DNA from: Acanthacorydalis orientalis
Taxonomy: Eukaryota > Arthropoda > Insecta > Megaloptera > Corydalidae
DNA length: 64,000 bases
Direction of reading: 5' to 3'
Assembly (NCBI GenBank): GCA_034766995.1
Contig: CM068315.1
Location: forward strand, 45,262,662 to 45,326,661
Under the pieces are notes generated by a model. It was not told where the DNA came from. It was given only the letters and a program-made list of their open reading frames with translations, and searched no databases. Position numbers and translations under genes: made by a program. This document shows, in pieces, positions 12,275-25,682 of this stretch. How positions within the stretch are numbered: the first letter of the stretch is position 1; each line of letters opens with the position of its first letter.

Positions 12275-12610
12275 TATTCGTGCCTAAAACGCGTTCCTAA
12301 GATACTATCAAGAATTTCTTTGTTGACCGCCGTTTGAGTTATGCGAAAAGAAAAATCGATTGTTGCGCATGCGTGCTACCGTCATAACATTAAGCTCGAG
12401 CTTCCGGATACGTACGTGATGTTTACAGCGGATATTATTTTCATCTGCAACGTTGGATGACTGTCGACCCCACACGTTAATAATGTACACATGTAGTTAC
12501 ATTGTTTAGAAAGAGACGTTGCTATACGTTATGTAATAAGTGGGAGTGGGTAGTTACGTCACATTGACACACATACACACTTGAATACGAGTGTGTGTTC
12601 GATTTGAAGG
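12275..12610. promoter_or_regulatory. CpG-rich intronic island, possible enhancer or alternative promoter
   Basis: This stretch is much richer in C, G and CpG than its surroundings. It contains TTGCGCATGCGTGC (NRF1-like), GGATACGTACGTGATG, GTTACGTCAC (CRE-like) and paired GACACACA/TGTGTGTTCG. No splice donor or protein frame is convincing; the 60-codon minus-strand frame shows no family resemblance. The cis-regulatory role is inferred from composition. Confidence 0.35.
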
Positions 12611-13021
12611 TTATGTTTATATTTTTTATGTGTCTGCACATTTAATTATCGACGTTTTTTTTATTTGACGGTCATCTTTGATATGTTGACATAATGATTT
12701 TCTCGTTTTACTTTTTTTTTCATTTACATATTCGTTTATGTACTTTTTTGTATTTTTTATTTAGATTAGAATACATAAATTATTTGATTTTTATTTTTTA
12801 AAATGTATTTATTTTCGAATTAAATTTTATTTCAGGATTCATAAAGAATTTCTATTGAGAGTGTTCTATATAAGAGATACTTAATTTCATTAATATGTTT
12901 ACATATCGAAATAAAGTGTGATGTGTGATGTCACTGGATGATATGTGGGCTGTACAATTTATTTCATTGTAGTATAATAAGTGTGCCGACTCCTACTATA
13001 ATTTAAAACATTTTAATTGAA

Positions 13022-13025
<4 letters not shown>

Positions 13026-13083
<58 letters not shown>
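13026..13083. repeat. TA microsatellite
   Basis: Pure (AT)n of about 58 bp. Confidence 0.95.
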
Positions 13084-13085
<2 letters not shown>

Positions 13086-13737
13086 ATAGATGAGGAGTGA
13101 GAGAGAAATTAGAAAGGCAACGGAAAAGAAAAAAAGAGTACATCAATCATGTTATAATATCATAAAACATTCAGATACCAAATAAAAGTTCGAACTTTTT
13201 GTGTAATATGAATCTCAGTTTATCGATAGATCTAGGGATCAGGAGTTCTGTTTAAAGCGAACTATCTTCCATTATATTTTTTCTGTTTCTCTTATTGAAT
13301 CTCCTCGTCATAGTATGAGACTGAAGTCGTGTAAAATACAACTTATGAAAAAAATATTTTTAAGTATTTTTCATAACAGTTTATTTTATATGCCGTTTTA
13401 TTTTTTCAAAATTATTATGCAAGTTTTTGTGATAAAACTTGAAAGAAATGCAAATTTGTAAATTTAAATTACCACTAAATGAAAGAATTTTCTACTATGA
13501 AGTCATGTAAGTAGGAGAAACTACTTAATATGTAGAAACTTCTTGAGACGGCAAAGAAGATAATTATAAATCCAGATGAAAACAGAAGGTGTATGATTAT
13601 TTTAAATTAAACTTAAATGTTATTAAATGCTCAAAAAATATTTTTGATAAAAACAAATAATGTTTTATTGTTGAACAAAAAGGTAATATTTACATGATTT
13701 CAATTTGATATTAAAATCCATTGAGGATTAGAAATTG

Positions 13738-14194
13738 TTGTATAGGAGCTCATAACTCTTGAATGATTTGAGATATTGGAATGAAATAAAAACATTCAAA
13801 TAGTACATTTATTTTTTAGAATAATTACCAACATTGTCAATACATTTCAAATAATGTGTAACAAATTTATTGTGTGTGTCAGTGAAGACATTGTTTCAGC
13901 TAATCCTTCTCAGTAATTTTAACTTGATAAAGTCGAAATGTTTTTTTTATGTTTAGAATAAGTGAAAGCCAGATTAACCCAAATATAGGTTGTAAGAAGA
14001 GTGTGAGAGAATATTAAATTTATTCCGTCCACCATGGAAGATTTAATTGGTCATCATAGTTAAAATCTCTTCCTTTGTGGTCACACTTTAATATTGAGAA
14101 TGAGTAGAAATCAAATAGTGTCAGATTTGGATTTATTTTTTTTTATTTCATCTCAATATCTCAAACTGTTTAAGAGTTATGAGCTCCTGTACAA
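13738..14194 (-). mobile_element. Internally deleted mariner-like element with ~50-bp TIRs
   Basis: Terminal inverted repeats TTGTATAGGAGCTCATAACT (13738 onward) and TTGTACAGGAGCTCATAACT (ending 14194 on the other strand) match over about 50 bp with few differences. Both continue as AACTCTT...TTTGAGATATT...GATGAAAT. Inside, minus-strand frames give a corrupted YNLYLG*SGFHLF, which resembles the YSPDLAPSDFHLF catalytic block with its Asp changed, and YLKCIDNVGNYSKK, a mariner C-terminus. The 457-bp length shows that most of the transposase is gone. It lies inside the proposed TPPP intron. Confidence 0.75.
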
Positions 14195-14199
14195 ATATT

Positions 14200-15520
14200 T
14201 CAGCCGTTCTTCTATTTACACTCTTTTTGACATATCTGTATAATTTTTGAAATTAACGTATTGCTTTTTATTTAAATATCGTTTTTTTAAAGTTTACATC
14301 GAAATTTTTTGCAATTTATAAATTGACAATCGACAGCAAATCGACAAAATGTGCAATTTATACTATAATTAATTTAATGATTTAAATTTTCTATTGGTGT
14401 TTTATTATAATATTAAAATTCATAAAGTATTTTAATTTTGAAAATAGCTAATTCAATTTTGGAATTAGATTTTTATATACATATACATTATAGTAAATTA
14501 AATCAATTGTTATAGAAAGTTTTAACTACTGAACATAGAAGTATATTATGTGAATATTGTTGAACATTCTCCCACACATACTTTTTTCATAAAAAAGTAT
14601 GCATAATACAGCACTAGCACTTATCTGCACATGACATACATATATCCGTTCTGTATCATATAGCTCCAGTAACCTTCAAAAAAATTAATCTACCGAATGT
14701 AAAAAAAATGTACTTCACACGAAATTACTCATCCGTGACAGTAATAGATTCCGTCTTTTATTAACTTATGTACGGTGAGATACTTAACTCTTCTCTAAGT
14801 GAATTGATGCGTTTTGTGTGTTTTCCTTGTTTATTTCTGACTAGAACACTATTAATATTGGTGTCACATAATAATATATGCGTACAGTAATTGTTTCGTG
14901 ACTATGCTAACTGAATTACTTCGAGTTGAACTGAAGCATTATTTTAATAACTGGCATGCACGTCTCTGCATTTCATTAATTTAATTATATTTGTGTACAT
15001 AGATGGCTCGTAAATGTTTCAGTGTAGAAAATCAATTTTAAAAATGTTATTTTTATATCTTCCTGTAGTTAAAAAAACAATCTATAAAAGTAGACGAAAA
15101 AAATCTGTTGGTTTCTCTAGATGCAGATTAATAATTTTAATTATAATATATGAATCAGTTTTGAAACATCATTCCCAGTTTCCTTTTTTCAGTAGTCAGT
15201 TTCTGGTCTAAAGAAAATAATTGGTAAAACGATTTGACAAAAAAATGAAATAAACGAATGGACCAACAAAGTAGATAATAAACGACATTTTTGAATTGTA
15301 TAGGAGAATAAAAAATATCCTGTTTTACTTTGTTACAACTTAAAATACATACTATACAAAAAATAACGAAATTTTCACTGATGAATTTTAAATCTTTACA
15401 GTCGCAGAAAATTGATGTTTAAAATGCTTAATAATTTATTCACATTCTGATAATAGCTTATACGTAATTTAAAGTCGAACTTGAATGCTCTGAATATATG
15501 ATGTGACATCATCTGCAGAG
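14200..15520. other. Intronic AT-rich sequence, nothing recognised
   Basis: No exon, RNA gene or repeat family was recognised. The 65-codon frame at 15014-15211 has no family resemblance. Confidence 0.5.
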
Positions 15521-15524
15521 CATT

Positions 15525-15690
15525 CAGGTTCATTGTTCGCATCTCCATCGAAATGTACGTAAGCTATTATCAAAATGATCGATAATTAGTTACTGAACAT
15601 TTCGAGAAGACATTTGTTTGTGACTGCAGAGAGTGGAAATTCATTTCTGAAACTGAGTCGCAAGTCCCAATGTCTGTAACACTGCGCAGT
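15525..15690. repeat. Hairpin MITE family, copy 9
   Basis: The right half contains CTCCATCGAAATGTACGTAA, TCAAAATGATCGATAATTAG, TTACTGAACATTTCGAG and AAATTCATTTCTGAAACTGA. Confidence 0.55.
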
Positions 15691-16079
15691 GCAGGAATTA
15701 CAAGAGTATCATCTTTGTCTAAATTGATTTAGACAAAGATGAAGAATTGATGTTGAGACGGGAATAAAACAACAAGTTACTTTATTTAAAAGTAGAAATT
15801 ATGAAGGAAGTTCAAGTTTGATGAATTGTTTACAAGTTTCTCTGTTTTGGATTTTGTCTAATATTCTATCTACTAGTAAGCATACTAATAATGTTTATAT
15901 ATAAATGTATAATATTTTAATTTTAGGTTTTTTATTTTAAACTCTTTCTGGTAAACACTTAAGACTTAGTAGCATGAAAATGTCTCCATTTAATAGAGTG
16001 AATGTCTTTTTATTCGTTTTCCCTGTTTTATTTCTATTTACAACTTTTTTTAATTCATATATATATATACTTGGGTCTC

Positions 16080-16340
16080 TTTTTACACGATATTTTTATA
16101 CGATTTACAGTTACACGGTTTTTTAACACGATTTATTCAGAGTTACAAGATTTTTTAACACTATATTCATCTTTACACGTTTTTTTTATACATTTTACTT
16201 ACTTTTACACGGGTTCACAGAAAATGTCAAGAAAATCATGAGTATGCTGTACGAATATTTCAAATTCTTAAATCCTTTTTCTTAAATATACTATACATTT
16301 TTTTACGACTTTTAACACTTTTTTACACGGTGTGCGTCCA
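16080..16340. repeat. Degenerate TTACACG(A/G)TTTTT tandem repeat
   Basis: Units of about 25-35 bp recur: TTTTACACGATATTTTTATA, AGTTACACGGTTTTTTAACA, TTTACACGTTTTTTTTATAC and TTTTTTACACGGTGTGC. The 79-residue frame across it is made by the repeat. Confidence 0.55.
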
Positions 16341-16369
16341 CCATGCAAAAAAGACCTAAATGTGTATAA

Positions 16370-16483
<114 letters not shown>

Positions 16484-17809
16484 CAATAAATAAGGATTTA
16501 TTTCTGGCAAGCGGAAAAAATCTTTTTAAGAAAGTCAAATAATAGCTTTCACACATTTTATAAAAAATATTCAATCTGTTCGCGTACTTAAAAAAAAAAC
16601 TTGAAATTTTGATTACAAAAATTGTTTGCAATACCACAGATTTATGAAAACACGTACATACATACCAAAAACCTACGTAAAATTGTAAGAAGTTTTGACA
16701 GTGAAAATAGATTTTCAACTAGTAAAACGTAATTTAAAAAATAGTAGTGTGTTATTTAATTAAATGATAAACTTATTTAAAATAAATGATACTAATTAAT
16801 TACATTGACATTAAGATCTAATGTTATTTTTTAAGGTTATAGTAACAACATTATATATATATACACACACACACACACATCATGTGTATAATGTATCTTA
16901 TGTAGTTAACTAAATAACCGTGTGAATTGAAAGTATACTAATAAAAAGCAAAGAAAACATTCGTCAAATGTCAAGATATAAAGAACTTAACATCATTGTA
17001 CAAAGGAAACGTGTATTACATCTTGTAGTGTTAATGTGTTATTAAATTATGTATTTATTTATAATGAGCAATGGAGTCCCTGTACATTTGGTGCCACTGT
17101 GGGCAGAAAGTAATTTTTTTATTAGTAGAGGTTACAACAAGTAAATCAATCGGTTAAAACACTTCAGACATTTTTTTAATGTTAAATATTCGATTGGGTA
17201 AATCATTGAGCAACATAATTAATTATTGTATGTTTTATTTATTTTTTATCAACTTATAATTCCGTGTCAATTCGTATACAATTCCACACCGTTCATAAAT
17301 CAAACATATTTTTTTCATATTCTAAATTTGAAATGAAGAATTTTTGGAATAAACAATCAGGAAATCAATTTATCTGGAAATCATGTGACGCCTTTGATTT
17401 CAATCAAAAGTTAAACGGTAATAAATAGCCACGTCTGTTAACTAAGAAATACTTGTAGTTTTTTTTTCAATTTCTTTTTAAGTCAACTGTCAAATGTAGA
17501 TTCTATTCTTAATAAGTGTCGTAGTAGGCGACGATCGAATACATGTCATCCATTACAATAATTCTTAAATTGTTATTATCGGACTCGAACGATATTTATA
17601 ACATGGGTACACATACATGTGTGTTCGTACGTCATTACCTAAATTAAAGTTATTACATCATTGATTATATTTATTACATTCATGGAAGTTTAAATTTAAT
17701 GTATGAACTCGTGCCAAATGTTTGATGACAATCCCTTTCTACAGGAATGTGTAATAAACATACACAATTTGATAAAGAATGTTTTTATTATTTAAATTTT
17801 GATATTACA

Positions 17810-17810
<1 letters not shown>

Positions 17811-17873
<63 letters not shown>
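17811..17873. repeat. TA microsatellite
   Basis: About 60 bp (TA)n; a short TA plus (AC)n block is also present at 16850-16880. Confidence 0.95.
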
Positions 17874-17876
<3 letters not shown>

Positions 17877-17879
17877 GTG

Positions 17880-19130
17880 TAAAAATTAATTTAGTGCCTT
17901 TACATTGAATCAGTCATAAATCTGTTTTAAATTACAATATTTTCTCATCATTTTAGGATTTTGAAATGTCAACCTTAACACTTAAAACACTATAATATCA
18001 TGGCCAAGTAGTTAGCACTTCACAAAATAAGTGGGGACGATGGCCTCCGAAAAGTAGCATATTAAACATTGCAAACTTTTCGCATTCCAGTTGAAATAAA
18101 TAGCAAAACCACAGGAATGATTTGTTCAGTTTTGGGGAAAGTGTTGTAACTTATAATACATGCAAAAAAAATGCTAAAACAGTGGAAAATGTATTGGAAA
18201 TGTAGTGGAATAGTCCGAAAATGTATTACGCTTTCATCGGCTCAAAACAGTCATCATTTTATTGACAAAAGATTTGTCAGTTTCTTTAATTTTTTTGTTT
18301 TATGTGTAATTCACAAAGTATCCTTAATTGAAGACAAATATTTACTCCTACACTATTTTACAGATTATAAAATTCACGAGAAATTGGCAGCTAGTATACT
18401 TCTGTAATAAACGAAATTGAAATCAGGTTAAATATTTTTAACACGATCATAAAATTAACTAATAAAATAGAATGTAAACTGTTTATTTATTTAAACTGAT
18501 TGTCCGCGATCACGACTTAAAAAATGTGATTATAAAAATTTCTGAAAGGATAAATGAACAACGGTAACAGTTAATATAAGCATATTTTGTTTGATAATGA
18601 ATAATGCATTTATTTTTACAGTCATGTTTATTCATCAGTCATTTTCATTATTAAATTTTTTCACGGTCATTCAGTGCATATTTCAATAAAATCAAATAGA
18701 AATATAAAATTTATCAGAAATATTTTAAAGTATTGTGTCTGTGTATGAATGAAAAGTATATATCATTTTTATTTATAGTCTACTTCTTTTAACACATCTG
18801 ACATAAATAGAATCACATAAGAAACCGGAACACGTCTACATTTTTTTTTATATTTTCATTTTACACGCATATGGATGCCGTCAATTTTTTATTTACATTC
18901 TTACATGTATTTTTTTAATGTGTACATAGTACATTATGAATATTTGTTTGTTTATTTTATATCTGATTTTAAGATATTTTTTAATACTCATACACGTTAG
19001 AATTTTTTTTGTTATTCAAGTAGCCCGGTATAATTGCATTTTTTTACTACTATTAAATAAATAATATAGAAAAATGTATATTGTTAAGTCATAAATAAAT
19101 GAAAATTATATTTACATCAATACATTTCTG
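17880..19130. other. Intronic AT-rich sequence, nothing recognised
   Basis: No supported gene. The 78-codon frame at 18171-18407 has ordinary noncoding composition. Confidence 0.5.
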
Positions 19131-19137
19131 ATTCTTC

Positions 19138-19292
19138 GGTTATCACTTTCACAAATGAATTCTTTTTGAATTCTATAAATCACAATTTTTTTCTTATCAA
19201 AAATGTGTAAAAATCATTATTGATTCTCTGTTTTTCAGTAGAAAATATTTTTTGTGATTTGTAGACTCAAAAGAATTCAATTGTGCAAGTTA
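19138..19292. repeat. Hairpin MITE family, copy 10 (loop deleted)
   Basis: The arms TTCACAAATGAATTCTTTTT and TAAATCACAATTTTTTTCTT pair with TTTTTGTGATTTGTAGACTC and AAGAATTCAATTGTGC. The loop is nearly gone. It directly abuts a TA tract. Confidence 0.6.
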
Positions 19293-19295
19293 TGT

Positions 19296-19384
<89 letters not shown>

Positions 19385-19386
19385 TA
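19296..19386. repeat. TA microsatellite
   Basis: About 90 bp (TA)n between a hairpin MITE and a Penelope-like terminal fragment. Confidence 0.95.
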
Positions 19387-19389
19387 TCC

Positions 19390-19650
19390 ACATACCTGTG
19401 TGATCCAGTTGATACGTTGACTTACCGCTTTTCGTCCTTTCGAATTAAAGGAGTTCTTTTTTACCACTACCACTTTCAGCACGTGTACAATTTTTAAGTA
19501 AATTTTAGATAATTTTATTTCAATTTATTCATTCAACAAAGGCAAAAAATAAATACAATCTAAAATATATTTGAAGATTGCACACGTACTGAAACTAGTA
19601 GTGGAAAACAGAAACTCAAGTGATCCAGAAGAGCGAATACTTCTAAGATA
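19390..19650. mobile_element. Inverted pair of Penelope-like terminal fragments
   Basis: The left arm (19390-19490) contains CCACTACCACTTTCAGCACG. The right arm (19575-19645) contains TTGAAGATTGCACACGTACT and GAAACTAGTAGTGG, then a GTGATCCAG also present near 19400 in the opposite orientation. The arms match the 3' termini of the two elements at 60-61 kb. No coding part remains. It lies just outside the left edge of the large array. Confidence 0.55.
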
Positions 19651-20366
19651 TCTAGAATAAATAAATCATTTTATCAGTCCTTTCATATTTATAAGAGTAG
19701 ATTATATATAGTGTCTTTGTGGTGTTATAATAATTTTTTATGTTTCACAATATATGAAATATACTTTTTCCGAAAAATGTAAAGTGAAGAATATACTTTG
19801 TTAAATATAATTGAAATTAGAGAAGAATAAGATATTATTAACAAAATATCATTTTTAAATGTGTGTGTTTAGCAATGATATGTCCTTTGTAAGAATGAAA
19901 TTGTAGCTTAGTTAAAGTAAACGAATTTTAATTATTAAATTTTTCATATTTCCAAAATTAAGAAATGTTAACCGATGTTAATTTTGACTCATATATGATA
20001 TAGTACATTAAAATACGCATCGGATAGTATGAAATAGTTGCCATTTTTATAACATTTTGGATATTTTAGGCATGAAAAACCTTTATTTTTGTTAATTTTT
20101 CGCGGTTTTTGTGACTTTTTCGGTATCTATTATAAACCGATGTCAATTTTGACTCAAGTATGAAATAGAACATTAAATAACGCATAGAAGAGTATGAAAT
20201 AGTTGCTAGTTTTATAACATTTTGGATATTTTATGAAGGAAAAACGGTAATTTTTGCGGCTTTTTTGCGGTTTTTTTAATATTTCCTGCATTTATTACGG
20301 ACAGATATTAATTTTGTCTAGAAATATACATAAAGCATTAGAAGACGAATCGACCAGTATTAATTA

Positions 20367-20701
20367 GTTGCCAAATTATCCTACATATCCACAAAATAAG
20401 CAATATCCGTAATATCCACCTTATACGAAATGTCCGCATTATCCGCAATAACCGCAATATCAAAAAAAATGTGATTTTTTGCTGTTTTTTTGATATTTCC
20501 TACATTTTTTATGGACTGATATTAATTTTAAATAAGATATCATATAGAACAATTATATACGCATCGACCGGTATGAAATAGTTGCCATTTTTAAAACAAT
20601 TTGGATATTTTATATATTGCGGATATGGCGGATATTGAGGATATGGCGGATATTGCGAATATGGTTTATTTTGTTGATATGTAGGATATTGTGGTAACTA
20701 G
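20367..20701. repeat. B1 inversion centre (terminal, old type)
   Basis: GTTGCCAAATTATCCTACAT is inverted as GATATGTAGGATATTGTGG...AAC around one plus-oriented diverged monomer (GCATCGACCGGTATGAAATA). It carries CTTATACGAAATGTCCGCAT and AATAACCGCAATATC, which recur only in B12. Confidence 0.85.
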
Positions 20702-21320
20702 TTAAGACTGGTCGATTCGTCTTTTAAGGCTTTATGTATATTTCTAGACAAAATTAACATCGGTCCATAATAAATGTCAGAAATATCAAAAAAACCGCAA
20801 AATATCTGCAAAAATTTCCGTTATTCCTTTATAAAATATGCAAAATGTTATAAAACTAGCAACTATTTCATACTGTTCGATGCGTAATTTCATGTTCTAT
20901 ATCCTAAAAGAGACAAAATTAACATAGGTTCATAATTGATACCGAAAGAGTCACAAAAACCGCGAAATATCCGCAAAATATCCGCAAAAATAAACGTTTT
21001 TCTTGCTTAAAATATCCAAAATGTAAAAAAAATGACAAAAATTTCATACTGTTCGATGCGTATTCTCATGTTCTATATCATAAGATAATAATAAATACCA
21101 AAAATAACTCAAAAACCCCAAAAATCGCATTTTTTTGGATTTTGCGGATATGCGGATATGGCGGATACGCAAAAATAAACGTTTTTCTTGCTTAAAATAT
21201 CCAAAATGTAAAAAAAATTACAAAAATTTCATACTGTTCGATGCGTATTTTAATGTTCTATATCATAAGATAATAATAAATAACAAAAAATAACAAAAAA
21301 ACCCCAAAAATCGCATTTTT

Positions 21321-21495
21321 TTGGATTTTGCGGATATGCGGATATGGCGGATACGCGGATATTGCGGATATGGCGGATACGGCGGATATCATATCCGCGG
21401 CGGATATCATATCCGCGGCGGATATCATATCCGCCATATCCGCAATATCCGCCATATCCGAGTATCCGCCATATCCGCATATCCGCAAAATCCAA
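21321..21495. repeat. A1 palindrome centre (3 core units)
   Basis: The arms TTGGATTTTGCGGATATGCG and its inverse CGCATATCCGCAAAATCCAA bracket three 18-bp units of the GGCGGATATCATATCCGC polarity. Confidence 0.9.
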
Positions 21496-22283
21496 AAAAA
21501 TGCGATTTTTGGGGGTATTTTGTTATTTTTTGTTATTTATTATTATCTTATGATATAGAACATGAGAATACGCATCGAACAGTATGAAATTTTTGTCATT
21601 TTTTTTACATTTTGGCTATTTTAAGCAAGAAAAACGTTTATTTTTGCGTATCCGCCATATCCGCATATCCGCAAAATCCAAATAAATGCGATTTTTGGGG
21701 GTTTTTGAGTTATTTTTGGTATTTATTATTATCTTATGATATAGAACATGAGAATACGCATCGAACAGTATGAAATTTTTGTAATTTTTTTTACATTTTG
21801 GATATTTTAAGCAAGAAAAACGTTGTTTTTTGCGGATATTTTGCGGATATTTTGCGGTTTTTGTAACTTTTTCGGTATCCATTATGAACCGATGTTATTT
21901 TTGTCTCATTTATGATATAGAACATTAAAATAGGCATCGGATAGTATGAAATAGTTGCCACTTTTTTAACATTTTGGGTATTTTAGGCAGGAAAAACCTT
22001 TAATTTCGCGAATTTTTCGCGGTTTTTGTGACATTTTCGGTATCTATTATAAACCGATGTCAATTTTGACTCAAGTATGAAATAGAACATTAAATAACGC
22101 ATAGAACAGTATGAAATAGTTGCTAGTTTTATAACATTTTGGGTATTTTATGAAGGAAAAACTGTAATTTTTGCTGATTTTTTGCAGTTTTTATGATATT
22201 TCCGACATTTATTACGGACAGATATTAATTTAGTCTAGAAATATACATAAAGCATTAAAAGGCAAATCGACCAGTATTAATTA

Positions 22284-22590
22284 GTTGCCAAATTATCCTA
22301 CATATCCACAAAATAAGCAATATCCGTAATATCCACCATATACGAAATATCCGCATTATCCGCAATATCAAAAAAATGTGATTTTTTGCAGTTTATTTGA
22401 TATTTCCTACATATTTTATGGACTGATATTAATTTTAAATAAGATATGATATAGAACAATTATATACGCATCGACCGGTATGAAATAGTTGCCATTTTTA
22501 AAACAATTTGGATATTTTATATATTGCGGATATGGCGGATATTGAGGATATGGTTTATTTTGTTGATATGTAGGATATTTTGGTAACTAG
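22284..22590. repeat. B2 inversion centre
   Basis: Inner-type B centre (CCATATACGAAATATCCGCA). It is one GGCGGATATTG link shorter than its neighbours. Confidence 0.85.
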
Positions 22591-23574
22591 TTAATACTGG
22601 TCGATTCGTCTTTTAATGCTTTATGTATATTTCTAGACAAAATTAACATCGGTCCATAATAAATGTCGGAAATATCAAAAAAACCGTAAAATATCTGCAA
22701 AAATTTCCGTTATTCCTTCATAAAATATGCAAAATGTTATAAAACTAGCAACTATTTCATACCGTTCGATGCGTATTCTCATGTTCTATATCGTAAAAGA
22801 GACAAAATTAACATAGGTTCATAATTGATACCAAAAAAGTGACAAAAACCGCGAAATATCCGCAAAACATCCGCAAAAATAAACGTTTTTCTTGCTTAAA
22901 ATAGCCAAAATGTAAAAAAAATGACAAAAATTTCATACTGTTCGATGCGTATTCTCATGTTCTATATCATAAGATAATAATAAATACCAAAAATAACTCA
23001 AAAACCCCCAAAAATCGCATTTATTTGGATTTTGCGGATATGGCGGATACGCAAAAATAAACGTTTTTCTTGCTTAAAATAGCCAAAATGTAAAAAAAAT
23101 GACAAAAATTTCATACTGTTCGATGCGTATTCTCATGTTCTATATCATAAGATAATAATAAATACCAAAAATAACTCAAAAACCCCCAAAAATCGCATTT
23201 TTTTGGATTTTGCGGATATGCGGATATGGCGGATACGCAAAAATAAACGTTTTTCTTGCTTAAAATAGCCAAAATGTAAAAAAAATGACAAAAATTTCAT
23301 ACTGTTCGATGCGTATTCTCATGTTCTATATCATAAGATAATAATAAATACCAAAAATAACTCAAAAACCCCCAAAAATCGCATTTATTTGGATTTTGCG
23401 GATATGCGGATATGGCGGATACGCAAAAATAAACGTTTTTCTTGCTTAAAATAGCCAAAATGTAAAAAAAATGACAAAAATTTCATACTGTTCGATGCGT
23501 ATTCTCATGTTCTATATCATAAGATAATAATAAATACCAAAAATAACTCAAAAACCCCCAAAAATCGCATTTTT

Positions 23575-23794
23575 TTGGATTTTGAGGATATGCGGATATG
23601 GCGGATACGCGGATATTGCGGATATGGCGGATACGGCGGATATTATATCCGCGGCGGATATCATATCCGCGGCGGATATCATATCCGCGGCGGATGTCAT
23701 ATCCGCGGCGGATATCATATCCGCGGCGGATATCATATCCGCCATATCCGCCATATCCGCGTATCCGCCATATCCGCATATCCGCAAAATCCAA
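23575..23794. repeat. A2 palindrome centre (6 core units)
   Basis: Same arms as A1. It has six core units, the highest number in the array, with GATATT in the first and GATGTC in the fourth unit. Confidence 0.9.
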
Positions 23795-24757
23795 AAAAAT
23801 GCGATTTTTGGGGGTTTTTGAGTTATTTTTGGTATTTATTATTATCTTATGATATAGAACATGAGAATACGCATCGAACAGTATGAAATTTTTGTCATTT
23901 TTTTAACATTTTGGCTATTTTAAGCAAGAAAAACGTTTATTTTTGCGTATCCGCCATATCCGCATATCCGCAAAATCCAAATAAATGCGATTTTTGGAGG
24001 TTTTTGAGTTATTTTTGGTATTTATTATTATCTTATGATATAGAACATGAGAATACGCACCGAACAGTATGAAATTTTTGTCATTTTTTTTACATTTTGG
24101 CTATTTTAAGCAAGAAAAACGTTTATTTTTGCGTATCCGCCATATCCGCATATCCGCAAAATCCAAATAAATGCGATTTTTGGGGGTTTTTGAGTTATTT
24201 TTGGTATTTATTATTATCTTATGATATAGAACATGAGAATACGCATCGAACAGTATGAAATTTTTGTAATTTTTTTTACATTTTGGATATTTTAAGCAAG
24301 AAAAACGTTTTTTTTTGCGGATATTTTGCGGTTTTTGTAACTTTTTCGGTATCCATTATGAACCGATGTTATTTTTGTCACATTTATGATATAGAACATT
24401 AAAATAGGCATCGGATAGTATGAAATAGTTGCCACTTTTTTAACATTTTGGATATTTTAGGCATGAAAAACCTTTAATTTCGCGAATTTTTCGCGGTTTT
24501 TGTGACATTTTCGGTATCTATTATAAACCGATGTCAATTTTGACTCAAGTATGAAATAGAACATTAAATAACGCATAGAACAGTATGAAATAGTTGCTAG
24601 TTTTATAACATTTTGGGTATTTTATGAAGGAAAAACTGTAATTTTTGCTGATTTTTTGCAGTTTTTATGATATTTCCGACATTTATTACGGACAGATATT
24701 AATTTAGTCTAGAAATATACATAAAGCAGTAAAAGGCAAATCGACCAGTATTAATTA

Positions 24758-25073
24758 GTTGCCAAATTATCCTACATATCCACAAAATAAGCAATATCCG
24801 TAATATCCACCATATACGAAATATCCGCATTATCCGCAATATCAAAAAAATGTGATTTTTTGCAGTTTATTTGATATTTCCTACATATTTTATGGACTGA
24901 TATTAATTTTAAATAAGATATGATATAGAACAATTATATACGCATCGACCGGTATGAAATAGTTGCCATTTTTAAAACAATTTGGATATTTTATATATTG
25001 CGGATATGGCGGATATTGAGGATATGGCGGATATGGTTTATTTTGTTGATATGTAGGATATTTTGGTAACTAG
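24758..25073. repeat. B3 inversion centre
   Basis: Inner-type B centre with arms GCCAAATTATCCTACATATC and its inverse. Confidence 0.85.
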
Positions 25074-25682
25074 TTAATACTGGTCGATTCGTCTTTTAAT
25101 GCTTTATGTATATTTCTAGACAAAATTAACATCGGTCCATAATAAATGTCGGAAATATCAAAAAAACCGCAAAATATCTGCAAAAATTTCCGTTATTCCT
25201 TCATAAAATATGCAAAATGTTATAAAACTAGCAACTATATCATACCGTTCGATGCGTATTCTCATGTTCTATATCGTAAAAGAGACAAAATTAACATAGG
25301 TTCATAATTGATACCGAAAAAGTGACAAAAACCGCGAAATATCCGCAAAAATAAACGTTTTTCTTGCTTAAAATAGCCAAAATGTAACAAAAATGACAAA
25401 AATTTCATACTGTTCGATGCGTATTCTCATGTTCTATATCATAAGATAATAATAAATACCAAAAATAACTCAAAAACCCCCAAAAATCGCATTTATTTGG
25501 ATTTTGCGGATATGCGGATATGGCGGATACGCAAAAATAAACGTTTTTCTTGCTTAAAATAGCCAAAATGTAAAAAAAATGACAAAAATTTCATACTGTT
25601 CGATGCGTATTCTCATGTTCTATATCATAAGATAATAATAAATACCAAAAATAACTCAAAAACCCCCAAAAATCGCATTTTT

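Noticed and set aside
16002..16241. 79-codon Phe/Tyr-rich frame resembling a membrane peptide
   Set aside because: Built from a degenerate TTACACG(T)n repeat; no conserved motif or gene context.
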